A stretch of DNA of 64,000 nt, taken from NCBI RefSeq assembly GCF_018336975.1, contig NZ_CP025572.1:3970695-4034694 (forward strand). The letters are read 5' to 3'. Below the pieces are notes generated by a model. The model saw nothing but the letters and a program-made list of their open reading frames with translations, ran no database searches and was not told the origin of the DNA. A program made the translations under genes and the position numbers. Shown in pieces: positions 1 to 9,680 of the stretch (position 1 is the first letter of the stretch; each line of letters starts with the position of its first letter). This DNA comes from Marinomonas sp. CT5. GTDB lineage: Bacteria > Pseudomonadota > Gammaproteobacteria > Pseudomonadales > Marinomonadaceae.

Positions 1-12
1 AGGCCATCTACC

Positions 13-594
13 ATGTCTGATTTCATCATTATCGAGCAATCACACTATCAAAAAATGCCATGGAAAAATGGCCTTGGTGAAACCCTAGAAATACAGTGCC
101 AAGAAGACATAAATGGCCTGCGCTTTCGTATCAGCCAAGCCTCTGTCATTGAAGATGGTGTATTTTCAGACTTCAATGGATTGCATCGCACCTTGGTTCT
201 ATTATCTGGTGAAGGCATGACGCTAGAACACAAAATTGACGCCTCTCTCTCAATCAGCCGACTAGAAAAACCTTTAGATATCGCTAGGTTTTCCGGTGGA
301 GAAACCACTTACGCGAGTCTGAAAAATGGCAACATTGAAGACCTAAATATAATGGTGAGAGACAAGGACACCCGAGCTGACGTTACGACTCATAGCGCTC
401 CCTGTTCATTATCATTGATAACGAACAACACAGTATTTTGCGGTTTTTATGGGTGTGAAGACACAGAGCTAGAGATGAAGAATCATGGCAAATTGCAGCT
501 CAAAGCGCACAGCATGATCATTTTCAATCAAAATGCCAGCGCTACCTTACACCAAGGCCGGGGCATTTTGATCAGCATAACAGAACGAAATTAA
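13..594 (+). CDS. hutD: HutD family protein
   Basis: A 193-residue cupin-like protein of the HutD family, which accompanies the histidine-degradation operon; its exact biochemical role is not settled, though a governor-like role in histidine use has been proposed. The N-terminal segment with MPWKNGLGETLEI and the stretch FRISQASVIEDGVFSDF are typical of the family. The length matches. It is the last gene of a hut locus that probably extends left of the window. It converges on hutC and the two coding regions overlap by 4 bases. The ATG at 13 is the only plausible start visible, but upstream sequence is cut off, so the start is slightly uncertain. Confidence 0.88.
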   Translation: MSDFIIIEQSHYQKMPWKNGLGETLEIQCQEDINGLRFRISQASVIEDGVFSDFNGLHRTLVLLSGEGMTLEHKIDASLSISRLEKPLDIARFSGGETTYASLKNGNIEDLNIMVRDKDTRADVTTHSAPCSLSLITNNTVFCGFYGCEDTELEMKNHGKLQLKAHSMIIFNQNASATLHQGRGILISITERN

Positions 595-1358
595 CGACCA
601 AAATGGCCAAATAATTGGAAGCGCGAACCGGGGTGTAATAATCGCGCAGCGGTAACGATATCATTCCCAGCCCAAGTACGACGTTTGATTTGCAAGCAAG
701 GCTCTGTGGCTTGAATTTGTAAGCGTTCACACTCAATCGCATTCGGTAAGATCGCTTCCACTAAATGCTCACCTTCTGTCATAGGCGCAACGCTCATTAA
801 GTATTCATAAGATGTGTGTTTAGCAAAGTCTTGCTGATCGTAGTCAGGTGCCAACGTCGCGTTAACAATGCGCTCTTCTATTTGGATTGGTAAGTCGTTT
901 TCAAAATGCAGCACCACAGAACGAAAAATCTCATGATTGGTACGAACACCCAACGTCATGGCTTCTTCCATCGTAGCTTTTGCGGACTCTAAGACCAATA
1001 GTTCTGAGCGATGTTGATGGCCTCGATCTGCGATTTCTTCCGCTATATTATGAACTTCAAAAAGAGCCGAATGGGCTTTTTTCTCTGCAACAAAAGTCCC
1101 AAGCCCTTGGTGACGAACCAGATAACCTTCCGCAGTTAACTCACGCAACGCTCGATTCACCGTCATGCGGCTCACGCCCAACGCCTTCACCACTTCAGAT
1201 TCCGAAGGAATACGCTGATTGGTCTGCCATTCACCAGAGGAGATTTTCAAAGAGATGGCTTGCTTCAACTTAGCGTAAATTGGCAATGGCGCATCTGGCA
1301 AATCATCGAATAAATTGGCTAGATTGTGAATTGTGACATCAGACACTGAGTTTTCCAT
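591..1358 (-). CDS. hutC: HutC, histidine utilization repressor (GntR family)
   Basis: 255 residues. An N-terminal GntR winged helix (about residues 25-95, with SESEVVKALGVSRMTVNRAL as recognition region) is followed by a UTRA effector domain (about 110-250). In the known family the effector is urocanate and the targets are hut promoters. It lies convergent to hutD with a 4-base 3' overlap, which supports the hut assignment. The start ATG at 1358 precedes the helix-turn-helix by about 25 residues, normal for HutC. The AT-rich upstream region contains imperfect inverted repeats (around 1367-1385 and 1411-1432) that could be autoregulatory sites, but I cannot pick one with confidence. Confidence 0.9.
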   Translation of the reverse strand: MENSVSDVTIHNLANLFDDLPDAPLPIYAKLKQAISLKISSGEWQTNQRIPSESEVVKALGVSRMTVNRALRELTAEGYLVRHQGLGTFVAEKKAHSALFEVHNIAEEIADRGHQHRSELLVLESAKATMEEAMTLGVRTNHEIFRSVVLHFENDLPIQIEERIVNATLAPDYDQQDFAKHTSYEYLMSVAPMTEGEHLVEAILPNAIECERLQIQATEPCLQIKRRTWAGNDIVTAARLLHPGSRFQLFGHFGR

Positions 1359-1438
1359 CTGTTCATTTGTTTATAAAAAAGACAACTACAGGCCATAATA
1401 TCAAATTACGAGCCTGTCTATACTATTAAATAGGCGAA

Positions 1439-2098
1439 CTAAACAGGGATCAGCCACAGAGCGGCCAACCAAGAAAGTCCCATCAACAAAGAAAAAATCA
1501 CGCCCCAACGCGGTGTTTTTACCGACACAGAAGTCACGAAAGCACTCTTCTTACGACCATGAATCATGGCTTCAATAAGACGCTCTTTCAGGCAGAGTTC
1601 ATGATAAAGCACAGCAAGTACGTGGATGGCCACTAAACCTAACAATACATTCGGTAAAAAATGGTGTATCGATGCTAGCTGACTAGCAAGCTCTTCCGAC
1701 ACCAGAGAATTAAACGGGCCATACCAAAAAATTTGATCACTGCTAAATAACCCTGTTCCCCACTGCACAGACAAGGCCGCTAATAAAACAACCACCATCA
1801 GAGCACCAACCGGGTTATGCCCTAAATAATGTTTAGGTCGACCAGTTAACAGTGATTTGGCAAAACGGAAAGCCACTTTTGGCCCTTTAATAAACTGACT
1901 AAAGCGGGCGTAATAGGAACCATAAAAACCATACAAGACTCGCGCAATGATGACGGCAGATAAGCTGTAGCCCATATAAAAATGGTACTGAATATAATCG
2001 CCTTCCGACTTTCCTGTGATTATCAAGCCTGTAAACAAAAGCACAATTAGCCAATGACTAATTCGTATAGGCCAATCCCAAACTAATGTCGATTTCAT
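1439..2098 (-). CDS. Cytochrome b561-type membrane protein
   Basis: 219 residues with four or five hydrophobic helices and histidines positioned for b-heme ligation (RISHWLI near residue 14, SIHHFLPN and AIHVLAVLYHE in the C-terminal half). This is the cytochrome b561/Ni-Fe-hydrogenase b-subunit fold, an inner-membrane electron carrier between quinone and a redox partner. No hydrogenase or cytochrome c partner lies next to it, so the partner is unknown. The ATG at 2098 has a good Shine-Dalgarno (GAGGA, 9 bases upstream). It is transcribed alone. Confidence 0.8.
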   Translation of the reverse strand: MKSTLVWDWPIRISHWLIVLLFTGLIITGKSEGDYIQYHFYMGYSLSAVIIARVLYGFYGSYYARFSQFIKGPKVAFRFAKSLLTGRPKHYLGHNPVGALMVVVLLAALSVQWGTGLFSSDQIFWYGPFNSLVSEELASQLASIHHFLPNVLLGLVAIHVLAVLYHELCLKERLIEAMIHGRKKSAFVTSVSVKTPRWGVIFSLLMGLSWLAALWLIPV

Positions 2099-2333
2099 TA
2101 TTATGTTCCTCTGCCTGATAAGTTAGCGCTAAATTTCGTTGTTGTACAAAACACACTCTTGCTAAAAGGTGACATTAAACACTATGCTGTGAAAAGCAAG
2201 ATTCTCATGGCCTATTTGCAACAATTAGCAAATAAACGCTTATTTAAGAAACTGAAACGACATGGCAATCAAGACAAAATAAAACCGTGTTTTGACTGAC
2301 ACCTCTATCGTTCAGCAGAAGGATAAAACATGT

Positions 2334-3365
2334 ATGCTTGTCACACTACTACTGGTCACGTTTTTCGTCATCGCATTTTTAGGGTATCTATTTTGCTTTC
2401 GAGGCCGTTTTTTTAGCCGAAAAAATGCAGTTATAGATGTGCCAATAGGTGTCATCTCTGAAGAGTTAAGCGACTTAAATAATTGGCAAAGCTGGTTACC
2501 TTGGCTTATGTACGAGCCTGACGCAGAAGTTAGCTATGAATATTTGAATTCCGGCGTTCACTCTGTGTTTCCATCTTGCTTATCATGGCAAGGTGACTCC
2601 ATTAAAAAAGGCTACATAAGCCTAAAAGCCTCTCGACCCGGTGCGCATTATTTCCATACACTCCTAGAAGCACCCGCGTTTTACCCCTGTGATCTGCATT
2701 TCAACATCGACCTAACAAAACAAAAGAATCGCACCTTAATCACGATACAAGTCATTGGTCAACTGCCTTTCTTATTACGTTGGAGGCAAAGAGTTTTTGC
2801 GCTTCGTGCCGATAAAGATGGTGAGCTTGCCTTGTTAAAAATGCTCTCTTATCTCGGCAAATACAACACCCAATCCGATCACGAATATCATGAACCTGCA
2901 TTTGTCTGGTTAGATAAAACAACCTTAGACAATGTTGACGCCGTAACTAGACCCTTTGTGGTCAACCATCAGCCCATGTCTCAAAAAATGGATCAGGGCT
3001 TCCACGATTTGATCACCGAACTTGGTCCTGAAAATCCACCAGCGGGCCCTAGTTTTGCCATTTATAAGAAGGCCGATATTAACCATCATTACTTCTCTGG
3101 TCGACTAGGTATCCCAGTGCAAAATATAGTGCCTTGTGAGCTTTGCCCTGAACGTATTGTTTTGAAAGGACAATATTTGCATTTACGCTATGTCGGTTGT
3201 TACCAAAACCTTTCTTTAGCATGGCATGTTTTATACAACTTTATGCGCTTACATAACTTAAAACGTGATAGGCGACACTGCGGCATCGAAGTTTTTGAAG
3301 TTGGGCCAATACAAACAAGTAACTCAAAGGACTACATTACTTCAGTCTACTTACCCATCAAATAA
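2334..3365 (+). CDS. Membrane-anchored SRPBCC-GyrI two-domain protein
   Basis: A 343-residue protein. It begins with one transmembrane helix (LVTLLLVTFFVIAFLGYLF). A polyketide-cyclase/SRPBCC-like domain follows (about residues 35-155, NNWQSWLPWL...), then a C-terminal GyrI-like effector-binding domain (about 195-343, with EPAFVWLD at its start and a double-psi pattern ending GIEVFEVGP). GyrI-like domains bind small molecules or proteins; SRPBCC domains bind hydrophobic ligands. A TTG start at 2292 is open, but the ATG at 2334 has AGAAGGA 10 bases upstream and places the membrane helix at the very N-terminus, so I prefer it. Function unknown; a ligand-sensing envelope protein is an inference. 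Confidence 0.7.
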   Translation: MLVTLLLVTFFVIAFLGYLFCFRGRFFSRKNAVIDVPIGVISEELSDLNNWQSWLPWLMYEPDAEVSYEYLNSGVHSVFPSCLSWQGDSIKKGYISLKASRPGAHYFHTLLEAPAFYPCDLHFNIDLTKQKNRTLITIQVIGQLPFLLRWRQRVFALRADKDGELALLKMLSYLGKYNTQSDHEYHEPAFVWLDKTTLDNVDAVTRPFVVNHQPMSQKMDQGFHDLITELGPENPPAGPSFAIYKKADINHHYFSGRLGIPVQNIVPCELCPERIVLKGQYLHLRYVGCYQNLSLAWHVLYNFMRLHNLKRDRRHCGIEVFEVGPIQTSNSKDYITSVYLPIK

Positions 3366-3431
3366 TTGGCTTAAACGTCTTTTTATGGGAAGGTCTTTAT
3401 TTTCGCTAGATAGACTTAAGGAAAAACAAAC

Positions 3432-3629
3432 GTGACAAAACTTTATCCACTCATTGATAGCTTGATACGCATCATGCTGACCATCGTCTTTTTCTATGTT
3501 TTCAAACACTTCTTTGTGATTGAAAACGACTTAGTATTGGCCTTCATTTCTGTACTTTGTGGATTCATTACTTTTCGTGTCTTCATGCTTGTCTTCAATA
3601 AAATCACCACTAAAAATAGTGCCGATTGA
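3432..3629 (+). CDS. Small inner-membrane protein, unknown function
   Basis: 65 residues starting at GTG, with AAGGA 9 bases upstream. Two hydrophobic helices (LIRIMLTIVFFYVFKHFFVI and LAFISVLCGFITFRVFMLVF) leave short charged ends. It follows the SRPBCC-GyrI gene by 66 bases on the same strand and may be co-transcribed with it. I do not recognise a family. The Shine-Dalgarno and clean two-helix pattern argue that it is real. Confidence 0.5.
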   Translation: MTKLYPLIDSLIRIMLTIVFFYVFKHFFVIENDLVLAFISVLCGFITFRVFMLVFNKITTKNSAD

Positions 3630-3730
3630 TTACCAATTTAGCGTATCCTATTAGCAACACTCCCCCTGAATACTCAATGCAGGCCAAATGGATATTAAGT
3701 CTGCATTCTTGTTAACACTAGCAAATCAAT

Positions 3731-5032
3731 ATGAGTTCTTTTATGACTACACTCTACCAAGAACATCTTGCTGTTCTTACCTCTCGTTATGAAAATGCCA
3801 TGGTGCATTTTGGTCTAGATGCCATTGTTTTAGCCACAGGGGAAAAAAGTTATTACTTTCAGGATGATCACACTCACCCATTCCATGCCTACTCTGGCGC
3901 GCAACAGTGGCTGCCATTTACGCTCGGAGCAGAAACCTATATCGTCTTAAAAAATGGCGAAAAGCCAACCTTAGTTTGGCCTATTCGTGACGATTTTTGG
4001 CACGCTCCTAACCCAGTTCCTAGTGGCGACTGGCAACAAAACTGGCATATTGTCACGGCTCGTAAAGACGATAAATGGTATGCCGATGTACCTAAGCAAA
4101 CCGCTTGGTTAGGACCACAACCCCAGCCATTTGCTGTTCCTTGTGAGGGCTTAAAAGCCTATGTGGACTTTGCTAAAGCGGTCAAAACAGACTTCGAAAT
4201 TGCCGCTATGCGCAAAGCCAGCGAACGCGGAGCAGCTGGTCACATTGCAGCGAAAGAAGCGTTTTTAGCTGGCAAGAGCGAATTGGAAATTCATCTCGCC
4301 TTTTTAAAAGCCAGTCAGCAAAATGCTTTCCAAGAACCCTACCCTGGCATTGTCGGTTTAGATGAGCACGCAGCCGTGCTGCATTACGAACATAAATCCA
4401 TAGAACAAGCCGCAAGCTCTCGTACTTTGCTTATTGATGCGGGGGCCAACGAACACGGCTATGCTAGCGATATCACCCGTACTTTTACCCGTCATGATGA
4501 CGACTTTAACGCCTTGATAAATGACTTAGATACAATGGAGCAAACCCTTTGTCACAGTGCAATGTCTGGGGTTAGCTACCGTGATTTGCATCAGGACACA
4601 TTAGCAGGCATTGCGAACCTATTGCTTGAACACAAAATTTGCTCTCTCAGTGTCGAAGAGCAACTAGCCAAACGCATTCCACAAGTCTTCTTTCCCCATG
4701 GCTTAGGTCATTTACTTGGTTTACAAGTTCATGATGTGGGTGGTCATCAGATTGATTCTGCTGGCACCTTACGCAAACCGGACGACAGCGCGCCATTCTT
4801 ACGTTTGACACGCACCCTAGAAAAAAACATGGTAATCACCATAGAACCCGGTTTGTACTTCATTCCTATGCTGCTAGATAAAATGCAATCCGAAGTGACA
4901 CAACATGGTTGTGACATGGCGCGCATAAAACACTTCTTACCTTATGGTGGTATTCGTATCGAAGATAATGTTGTTGTGAAAAACGACCAACCCGAAAACC
5001 TCACTCGCATGGCATTTTCAAATCAGGCTTAA
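3731..5032 (+). CDS. pepQ: Xaa-Pro dipeptidase (proline dipeptidase)
   Basis: 433 residues, cytoplasmic M24B metallopeptidase cleaving X-Pro dipeptides. The N-terminal creatinase-like domain (1-160) contains YYFQDDHTHPFHAYSGAQQW, a PepQ hallmark. The pita-bread catalytic domain carries the expected dinuclear metal ligands: Asp236 (LLIDAGAN), Asp247 (ASDITRTFTR), His in FFPHGLGHLLGLQVHDVGG, Glu in ITIEPGLYF and Glu in GGIRIEDNVVV. Length fits the family. No strong Shine-Dalgarno precedes 3731; an in-frame ATG 12 bases later is an alternative. A strong hairpin follows the stop, so it is probably monocistronic. Confidence 0.93.
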   Translation: MSSFMTTLYQEHLAVLTSRYENAMVHFGLDAIVLATGEKSYYFQDDHTHPFHAYSGAQQWLPFTLGAETYIVLKNGEKPTLVWPIRDDFWHAPNPVPSGDWQQNWHIVTARKDDKWYADVPKQTAWLGPQPQPFAVPCEGLKAYVDFAKAVKTDFEIAAMRKASERGAAGHIAAKEAFLAGKSELEIHLAFLKASQQNAFQEPYPGIVGLDEHAAVLHYEHKSIEQAASSRTLLIDAGANEHGYASDITRTFTRHDDDFNALINDLDTMEQTLCHSAMSGVSYRDLHQDTLAGIANLLLEHKICSLSVEEQLAKRIPQVFFPHGLGHLLGLQVHDVGGHQIDSAGTLRKPDDSAPFLRLTRTLEKNMVITIEPGLYFIPMLLDKMQSEVTQHGCDMARIKHFLPYGGIRIEDNVVVKNDQPENLTRMAFSNQA

Positions 5033-5048
5033 ATAACATCGATGACTT

Positions 5049-5080
5049 TTCCATCAATATCCCAAAAGGTATTGATGGAA
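5049..5080 (+). terminator. Hairpin terminator after pepQ
   Basis: A 13-bp stem (TTCCATCAATATC with GGTATTGATGGAA, one G-T pair) encloses CCAAAA. The T-rich stretch TATTATTTTTTCT lies 8 bases beyond it. It sits 17 bases after the pepQ stop. Confidence 0.65.
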
Positions 5081-5525
5081 GCTTCTATATTATTTTTTCT
5101 AACCAAGCCTTCTATCTACTGGTTATATCGTCAATCACTCTGCAGAGTATAAATACATAATTCGATGGGCTAGGCGACTTTTTATTTGCTCGATTTAGCA
5201 GAAAAGCGTCGATTACCCTGAAGAAACACTCGAAACTTTTTTATCTTTAAACGCCACATAGTTGTCTTTATTCGTCAAAATGAACCAAAATAAAGCAAAA
5301 ATTTACAAAAAATCACAGTTCTGGTGCAGACAAAAAAACCCGACTTTAAATAAATCACTGCTTTTTTAAAAATATGCAGATGAATAATAATGCCTTTTTA
5401 TAAGTTAGCAGAATATCAAACTAAAGTTTTAAGTTTAAAAAACAGTGGCAAAAAAATTGCTTTTTTAAAGACTCCTCTAAGCGCCTGCAACGAAGTAGTG
5501 CTTAATGCAACGGAGCAATATTGGT
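5081..5525. other. Gene-free AT-rich stretch upstream of chemoreceptor
   Basis: About 440 bases with no convincing gene. A short open frame (5390-5635) overlaps the chemoreceptor start in another frame and has no family resemblance. The region must hold the chemoreceptor promoter, but I see no clear sigma-70 or FliA-type element. Confidence 0.4.
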
Positions 5526-7667
5526 ATGAGTTTAAAAAGCAGTCAGATGTCACTTTCATCAAAAGAACGTCATTGGTTACCTTGGTTTGGCAATACAGGT
5601 CGACTATCTCTCTTTTGGTCGTGTTATTTAAATAAAAACACTTATGCGAATATCGAAAAAACCTTCGAAAGCATCGCTAACACAAGAGTAAAACTACTGA
5701 ATACTTGGGTAAATAATCAGTGGTCACAACTCGATGTTTTATTAGAAATTGTCACTCGCTCATTTCCACACATAGAACAAGAGGCGCTAGAAGAGCGCTT
5801 AAATATCGTGCCTGACGTGTCTGAATACTTTGTCATTGATACCCAAGGAAAAGTACTCAAATCCACGACAAAAGACCGCGTTAATAAGACAGACATACAC
5901 CCTAAAGCACTAGAAGCCGGCTTAAAGAAAGAATTCCTTCATGGTCCATACCTTGATCAAAACACCTTAAAAATAGGTGCGTCTAGCTCAAAATTTCATG
6001 ATGCAGTAACCCTAATGTTCTATCTGCCAATTACACAAAATGGTGTCTGCGTTGGGGCGATTTGCGCTCGAGTACCCAATGATGTGGTAGGAGACCTAAT
6101 TCAACGGGAAGCTGGACACATCTATAAAGAATCCGGTGATAACTATTTGTTTATGGTTAAATCTGAACTAGACAAATCCATACTCCCCGGAACGGCACTT
6201 TCTCGTTCTCGTTTTGAAGATGACACCTTCAGTCATGGCGAAAACCTAAAAAGCGGTATAACGACAAAATGGGGAACCGTCAAAGTTCAACAACACACAG
6301 AATTTGAAATTCGTTTTACCGATCCGGCAACAAAAGAGCTGCACCCTGGCGTAAGAGAAACCATTAAGAATGGCCAAAACCTCTTTGTCACTTACCCTGG
6401 GTATTCCGATTACCGACACATTCCCGTTATTGGCAAAGGCGTTACCTTTCAATTAAGAGGTAGCCCAGATACTTGGGGAATGATGTGTGAAGGTGACTTA
6501 GAAGAAGTCTATCGCCGCCGCTCCATCAACCTAAAATTAATGAAAAGCTATCTGCTAGCCTCCAGCGTTCCACTAATCGTCAGTACCTCGTTACAAGCGT
6601 ATACCAATCTATCCATTGTTCTAACGAGCGTCGTAGCCTTTGCTAGTTTAGGTGTCGCTGGATTATTGTTTAATAAGCTCACCAGCAAAAGAATTAGCAG
6701 TAGAATGAGCCGAATGACAGAAGTTATTCAAACCATCGCGGAAGGTGAAGGTAATCTTAAACAACGACTTGACGGCGAACTAGCCAATGACGAAACCGGT
6801 GATATGGGACGTTGGATGAACAGCTTTATTGACAACCTTGATACCACCATAGGGCAAGTCATTTCAGCAAGTACCAATGTCAAAAAGTCGAATGACTTTA
6901 TGATTCGTACTAATGAAGAAGCCAGCCAAGCTTCGCAATACCTTGAGTCCACAGTGGAGAGCATGCTCAATGTATTCCAACAGCAAATAAACGAAGTACA
7001 GAGTGCCTCTAAAACCGCGGATGATTTGAAGCAAGCCATGAATCAAGTGGCTACCGAAACCCAATCGCGCTTGCTCGACGCGAAAACAGGCACCCAAGAA
7101 ATACGCGATGTGGTTCGAACCACAGCCGAATCGGTCAAATCATTGGATCAGAAAACCAATGAAGTAGCCGGCATCATTACCACCATTTCCGACATAACCA
7201 ACCAAACCAACCTACTTGCCTTAAATGCCGCTATTGAAGCAGCAAGAGCAGGTGAACATGGGCGTGGTTTTTCTGTTGTAGCCGATGAAGTACGTAGTCT
7301 CGCGTCTAAAACAGCCGCCGCTGCAGAAGAAATACAAGCCATGCTAGAAGGGATTCAGGAGGAAACACGCAGTGCTGTCAGCTTCATGGAAAAAGGCGCA
7401 GAAGATGTTGATCAAAACCTCATGGCCAATGAGCAAACCAACACCGGAGACAGTGCTTTATACGCTCTAGTCGATCGCATGTTTGAGGCAATTTTGTTGC
7501 TCAACGAAAGCAACAAAGAAAATGCCAAAACCGCTCATGAAATGGGCGCTGCAACTGAGCAAATGCAGCGTTCTATTGCAGCATTGCAAAGACGATCGTC
7601 TCGCGTTGGCTTGTCGGCTTTAAAACTGGATTCCTTGGTGGGTCAGTTCCAAGTAACGGCTAAATAA
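5526..7667 (+). CDS. Methyl-accepting chemotaxis protein, Cache-like sensor
   Basis: 713 residues from the ATG at 5526 (GGAG 10 bases upstream). A Cache/PDC-like ligand domain occupies about residues 40-330 ([15 protein letters not shown] and [20 protein letters not shown] are typical strands). Two hydrophobic segments follow at about 341-385, then HAMP ([13 protein letters not shown]...), then the signalling domain with the conserved hairpin tip [20 protein letters not shown] near residue 560. Unusually, no transmembrane helix precedes the sensor domain, so its cellular side is uncertain. It lies next to the quinate/protocatechuate genes and may sense a related compound (inference). Starts at 5505 and 5547 are alternatives. 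Confidence 0.85.
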   Translation: MSLKSSQMSLSSKERHWLPWFGNTGRLSLFWSCYLNKNTYANIEKTFESIANTRVKLLNTWVNNQWSQLDVLLEIVTRSFPHIEQEALEERLNIVPDVSEYFVIDTQGKVLKSTTKDRVNKTDIHPKALEAGLKKEFLHGPYLDQNTLKIGASSSKFHDAVTLMFYLPITQNGVCVGAICARVPNDVVGDLIQREAGHIYKESGDNYLFMVKSELDKSILPGTALSRSRFEDDTFSHGENLKSGITTKWGTVKVQQHTEFEIRFTDPATKELHPGVRETIKNGQNLFVTYPGYSDYRHIPVIGKGVTFQLRGSPDTWGMMCEGDLEEVYRRRSINLKLMKSYLLASSVPLIVSTSLQAYTNLSIVLTSVVAFASLGVAGLLFNKLTSKRISSRMSRMTEVIQTIAEGEGNLKQRLDGELANDETGDMGRWMNSFIDNLDTTIGQVISASTNVKKSNDFMIRTNEEASQASQYLESTVESMLNVFQQQINEVQSASKTADDLKQAMNQVATETQSRLLDAKTGTQEIRDVVRTTAESVKSLDQKTNEVAGIITTISDITNQTNLLALNAAIEAARAGEHGRGFSVVADEVRSLASKTAAAAEEIQAMLEGIQEETRSAVSFMEKGAEDVDQNLMANEQTNTGDSALYALVDRMFEAILLLNESNKENAKTAHEMGAATEQMQRSIAALQRRSSRVGLSALKLDSLVGQFQVTAK

Positions 7668-7693
7668 CAACCTAATAGCGAGGCCTTTTAGGC

Positions 7694-7725
7694 AAAAAAA
7701 ACCGGAGGAAGCTTTCCTCCTCCGG
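7694..7725 (-). terminator. Terminator at the end of quiC, possibly bidirectional
   Basis: Perfect inverted repeat (CCGGAGGA with TCCTCCGG at 7702-7725). On the minus strand it is followed by eight T residues (7701-7694), an intrinsic terminator for quiC. On the plus strand the T-tract is weaker, though it may also stop chemoreceptor transcription. Confidence 0.75.
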
Positions 7726-7784
7726 CATAATTTCCTCACAAAAGGGTACACCAATAATAAATCATTCCCCGCAATGACAATGAT

Positions 7785-9638
7785 TTACTTTTTCTCTTGG
7801 CGCGCCTGTGAGGCAAGACGAACAAATGCATTTGCTTCGCCATAACGGCTGTAATCGCCTACTCGTTGTACGACCTCAAAAAACACACCATGAACTTCTT
7901 CTGTATAAAAATGGAAGAACTCCCCTTCGTCATTTTGGTCATACATAATGTTGTGTGACTGCAGTTTTTTCACCATCTCTGAAGACAAACCAAAGCGTGC
8001 TTGAATATCACGATAGTAGTTCTGTGGAATGGGCAGCTGTTTTTCGCTATCAATGTTTTTTGCCGCCGCAAAAATATCATCACAAGCGAACGCAATCTGA
8101 TGCACACCAGAGCCTTTGGACTTTTGAATAAAACGCTGAGCTGATGCATCCCGAGCGTTGGTCATATTCAATGGGATACGCACCCGCTTATCCTTGCTTA
8201 GCGCCGTACGACTCACAACCAAACCATGGATATCTGGCAAGTCTTGGCTGGCATCGATATCAAAACCAAACACGGATTTATAGAAAAAAGACGCCGACAA
8301 AAAGTCAGTATTGGAAACCGTTTGCCCGATGTGGTCAAAGCGAGTTAAGCCCACGCCTGTTTCACCTTGAACCCCTTGAATCGGTTTAAAGTCCACCTCA
8401 AAAAAACGCACGGCGGCATCAGTGGATACCAAATACACCAAGCTATCACCAATACCACGCAAGGCCGGGATATTTAATTCTCCTGGGCCGGCCTGATTAT
8501 CAAAGCGCTCCACTCGATAACGTTCAGCAAGAGACAATGTCGCTTTAACGTCTTCAGAAGCAAATGCCATTGCACAAACCGATACGCCATGTTTCTGAAA
8601 ATGCTCATGAGCTTGGCTTTTCGGTTCACGATTAAGAATCAGGTTAATATTACCCTGACGCATCAAGCTGACGTTTTTAGAGCGATGTTTATGGGTCTCG
8701 TGGAACCCCAACTGAGCTAAGGTGTTGATCAAGGCTTCTCCACTTTCCCCTTCAATAGCGAACTCAATGAACTCCACATCGCTCACTTGTGGTGCTTCAA
8801 TCGGTGCCGTTTTTTCCTCGCGTTTACTGACAGTCTGATCATCTAGCCAAATTAATGAACGCATACCATCAACGGCTTTTTCTAAAGGTGATGAAGAACG
8901 AAACTCATCGTTAAAAATTTCATGAGACAAATAATCATTAAAGCCCTTATCTTTCAAAACCTGTAAAAACTCAACCACAGGCATGTCTCCTTGACCGGGG
9001 AAACAGCGAAAGTGTCGACTATATTGCAACACGTCCATTTGTAGACTTGGCGCATCAGCGACTTGCACAAGTGCAATCTTGTTTAGTGGAATATCATCAC
9101 GCAGTACATCCAAAGTATTGCCTCGGGAAAACATGTGAAAAGTGTCTAAAATTATCCCCAAGTTGGGGTGATCGACACGCTTAACAAGATCCCAGGCGTC
9201 ATGATAATCAGCAATATGGTAACCCCAAGCTAGGGCTTCATACCCCAACATAATGCCTTCTTTTTTAGCCATTTCCGCAAGACTAAATAAGTCTGCAGCA
9301 CAAACATCACGGTCCGCAGAAGAGTAAGGTTGCACGTTAGAACAAAACAACAGACGATTCGTCCCCAGCTCATGAGCGACTTCCATCTTTTGCCTCAACA
9401 TATTGGATTTTTGCGAGCGCAACGGCTCTGGCATACCTTCCATATCACGGAATGGCTGCAAAGCAATAATTTCCAAACCTAAATCTTGTGCCATACGGCG
9501 TGCATCTTTTGGCGAACCATCGAACTGAGTGAGATCATTTTCGAAGATTTCCACACCCTGAAAACCGGCTTTCGCCGCCGCTTCGAATTTTTCTCTTAGC
9601 GTGCCAGATAGGGTAACGGTTGCGAGTGCTGTTTTCAT
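7785..9638 (-). CDS. quiC: 3-Dehydroshikimate dehydratase, QuiC1-type fusion with HPPD-like domain
   Basis: 617 residues. The N-terminal xylose-isomerase-like TIM barrel (about 1-275) dehydrates 3-dehydroshikimate to protocatechuate. Candidate metal ligands are Glu134 (GYEALAWG), Asp165 (ILDTFHMF), Gln192 (VQVADAP) and Glu240 (LSHEIFNDEF), nearly superposable on those of QuiC1 from Pseudomonas. The C-terminal half (about 290-610) is a two-module vicinal-oxygen-chelate region like 4-hydroxyphenylpyruvate dioxygenase; it retains His in RFDHIGQTV, His in SGVHQIAFA and Glu in GVFFEVVQR. The ATG at 9638 has AGGA upstream; an in-frame TTG at 9659 does not. It is divergent from pcaQ and feeds the lig genes of this window. 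Confidence 0.9.
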   Translation of the reverse strand: MKTALATVTLSGTLREKFEAAAKAGFQGVEIFENDLTQFDGSPKDARRMAQDLGLEIIALQPFRDMEGMPEPLRSQKSNMLRQKMEVAHELGTNRLLFCSNVQPYSSADRDVCAADLFSLAEMAKKEGIMLGYEALAWGYHIADYHDAWDLVKRVDHPNLGIILDTFHMFSRGNTLDVLRDDIPLNKIALVQVADAPSLQMDVLQYSRHFRCFPGQGDMPVVEFLQVLKDKGFNDYLSHEIFNDEFRSSSPLEKAVDGMRSLIWLDDQTVSKREEKTAPIEAPQVSDVEFIEFAIEGESGEALINTLAQLGFHETHKHRSKNVSLMRQGNINLILNREPKSQAHEHFQKHGVSVCAMAFASEDVKATLSLAERYRVERFDNQAGPGELNIPALRGIGDSLVYLVSTDAAVRFFEVDFKPIQGVQGETGVGLTRFDHIGQTVSNTDFLSASFFYKSVFGFDIDASQDLPDIHGLVVSRTALSKDKRVRIPLNMTNARDASAQRFIQKSKGSGVHQIAFACDDIFAAAKNIDSEKQLPIPQNYYRDIQARFGLSSEMVKKLQSHNIMYDQNDEGEFFHFYTEEVHGVFFEVVQRVGDYSRYGEANAFVRLASQARQEKK

Positions 9639-9680
9639 TCCTAAGTCCTGATTGTCCAAATTTCATAACGAAAACGATAT

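Noticed and set aside
5390..5635. 81-codon open frame with a hydrophobic end, overlapping the chemoreceptor start
   Set aside because: It is in a different frame from the chemoreceptor, has no ribosome site and no family resemblance. It could be a remnant of a frameshifted receptor N-terminus, but a good Shine-Dalgarno exists for the receptor ATG at 5526.
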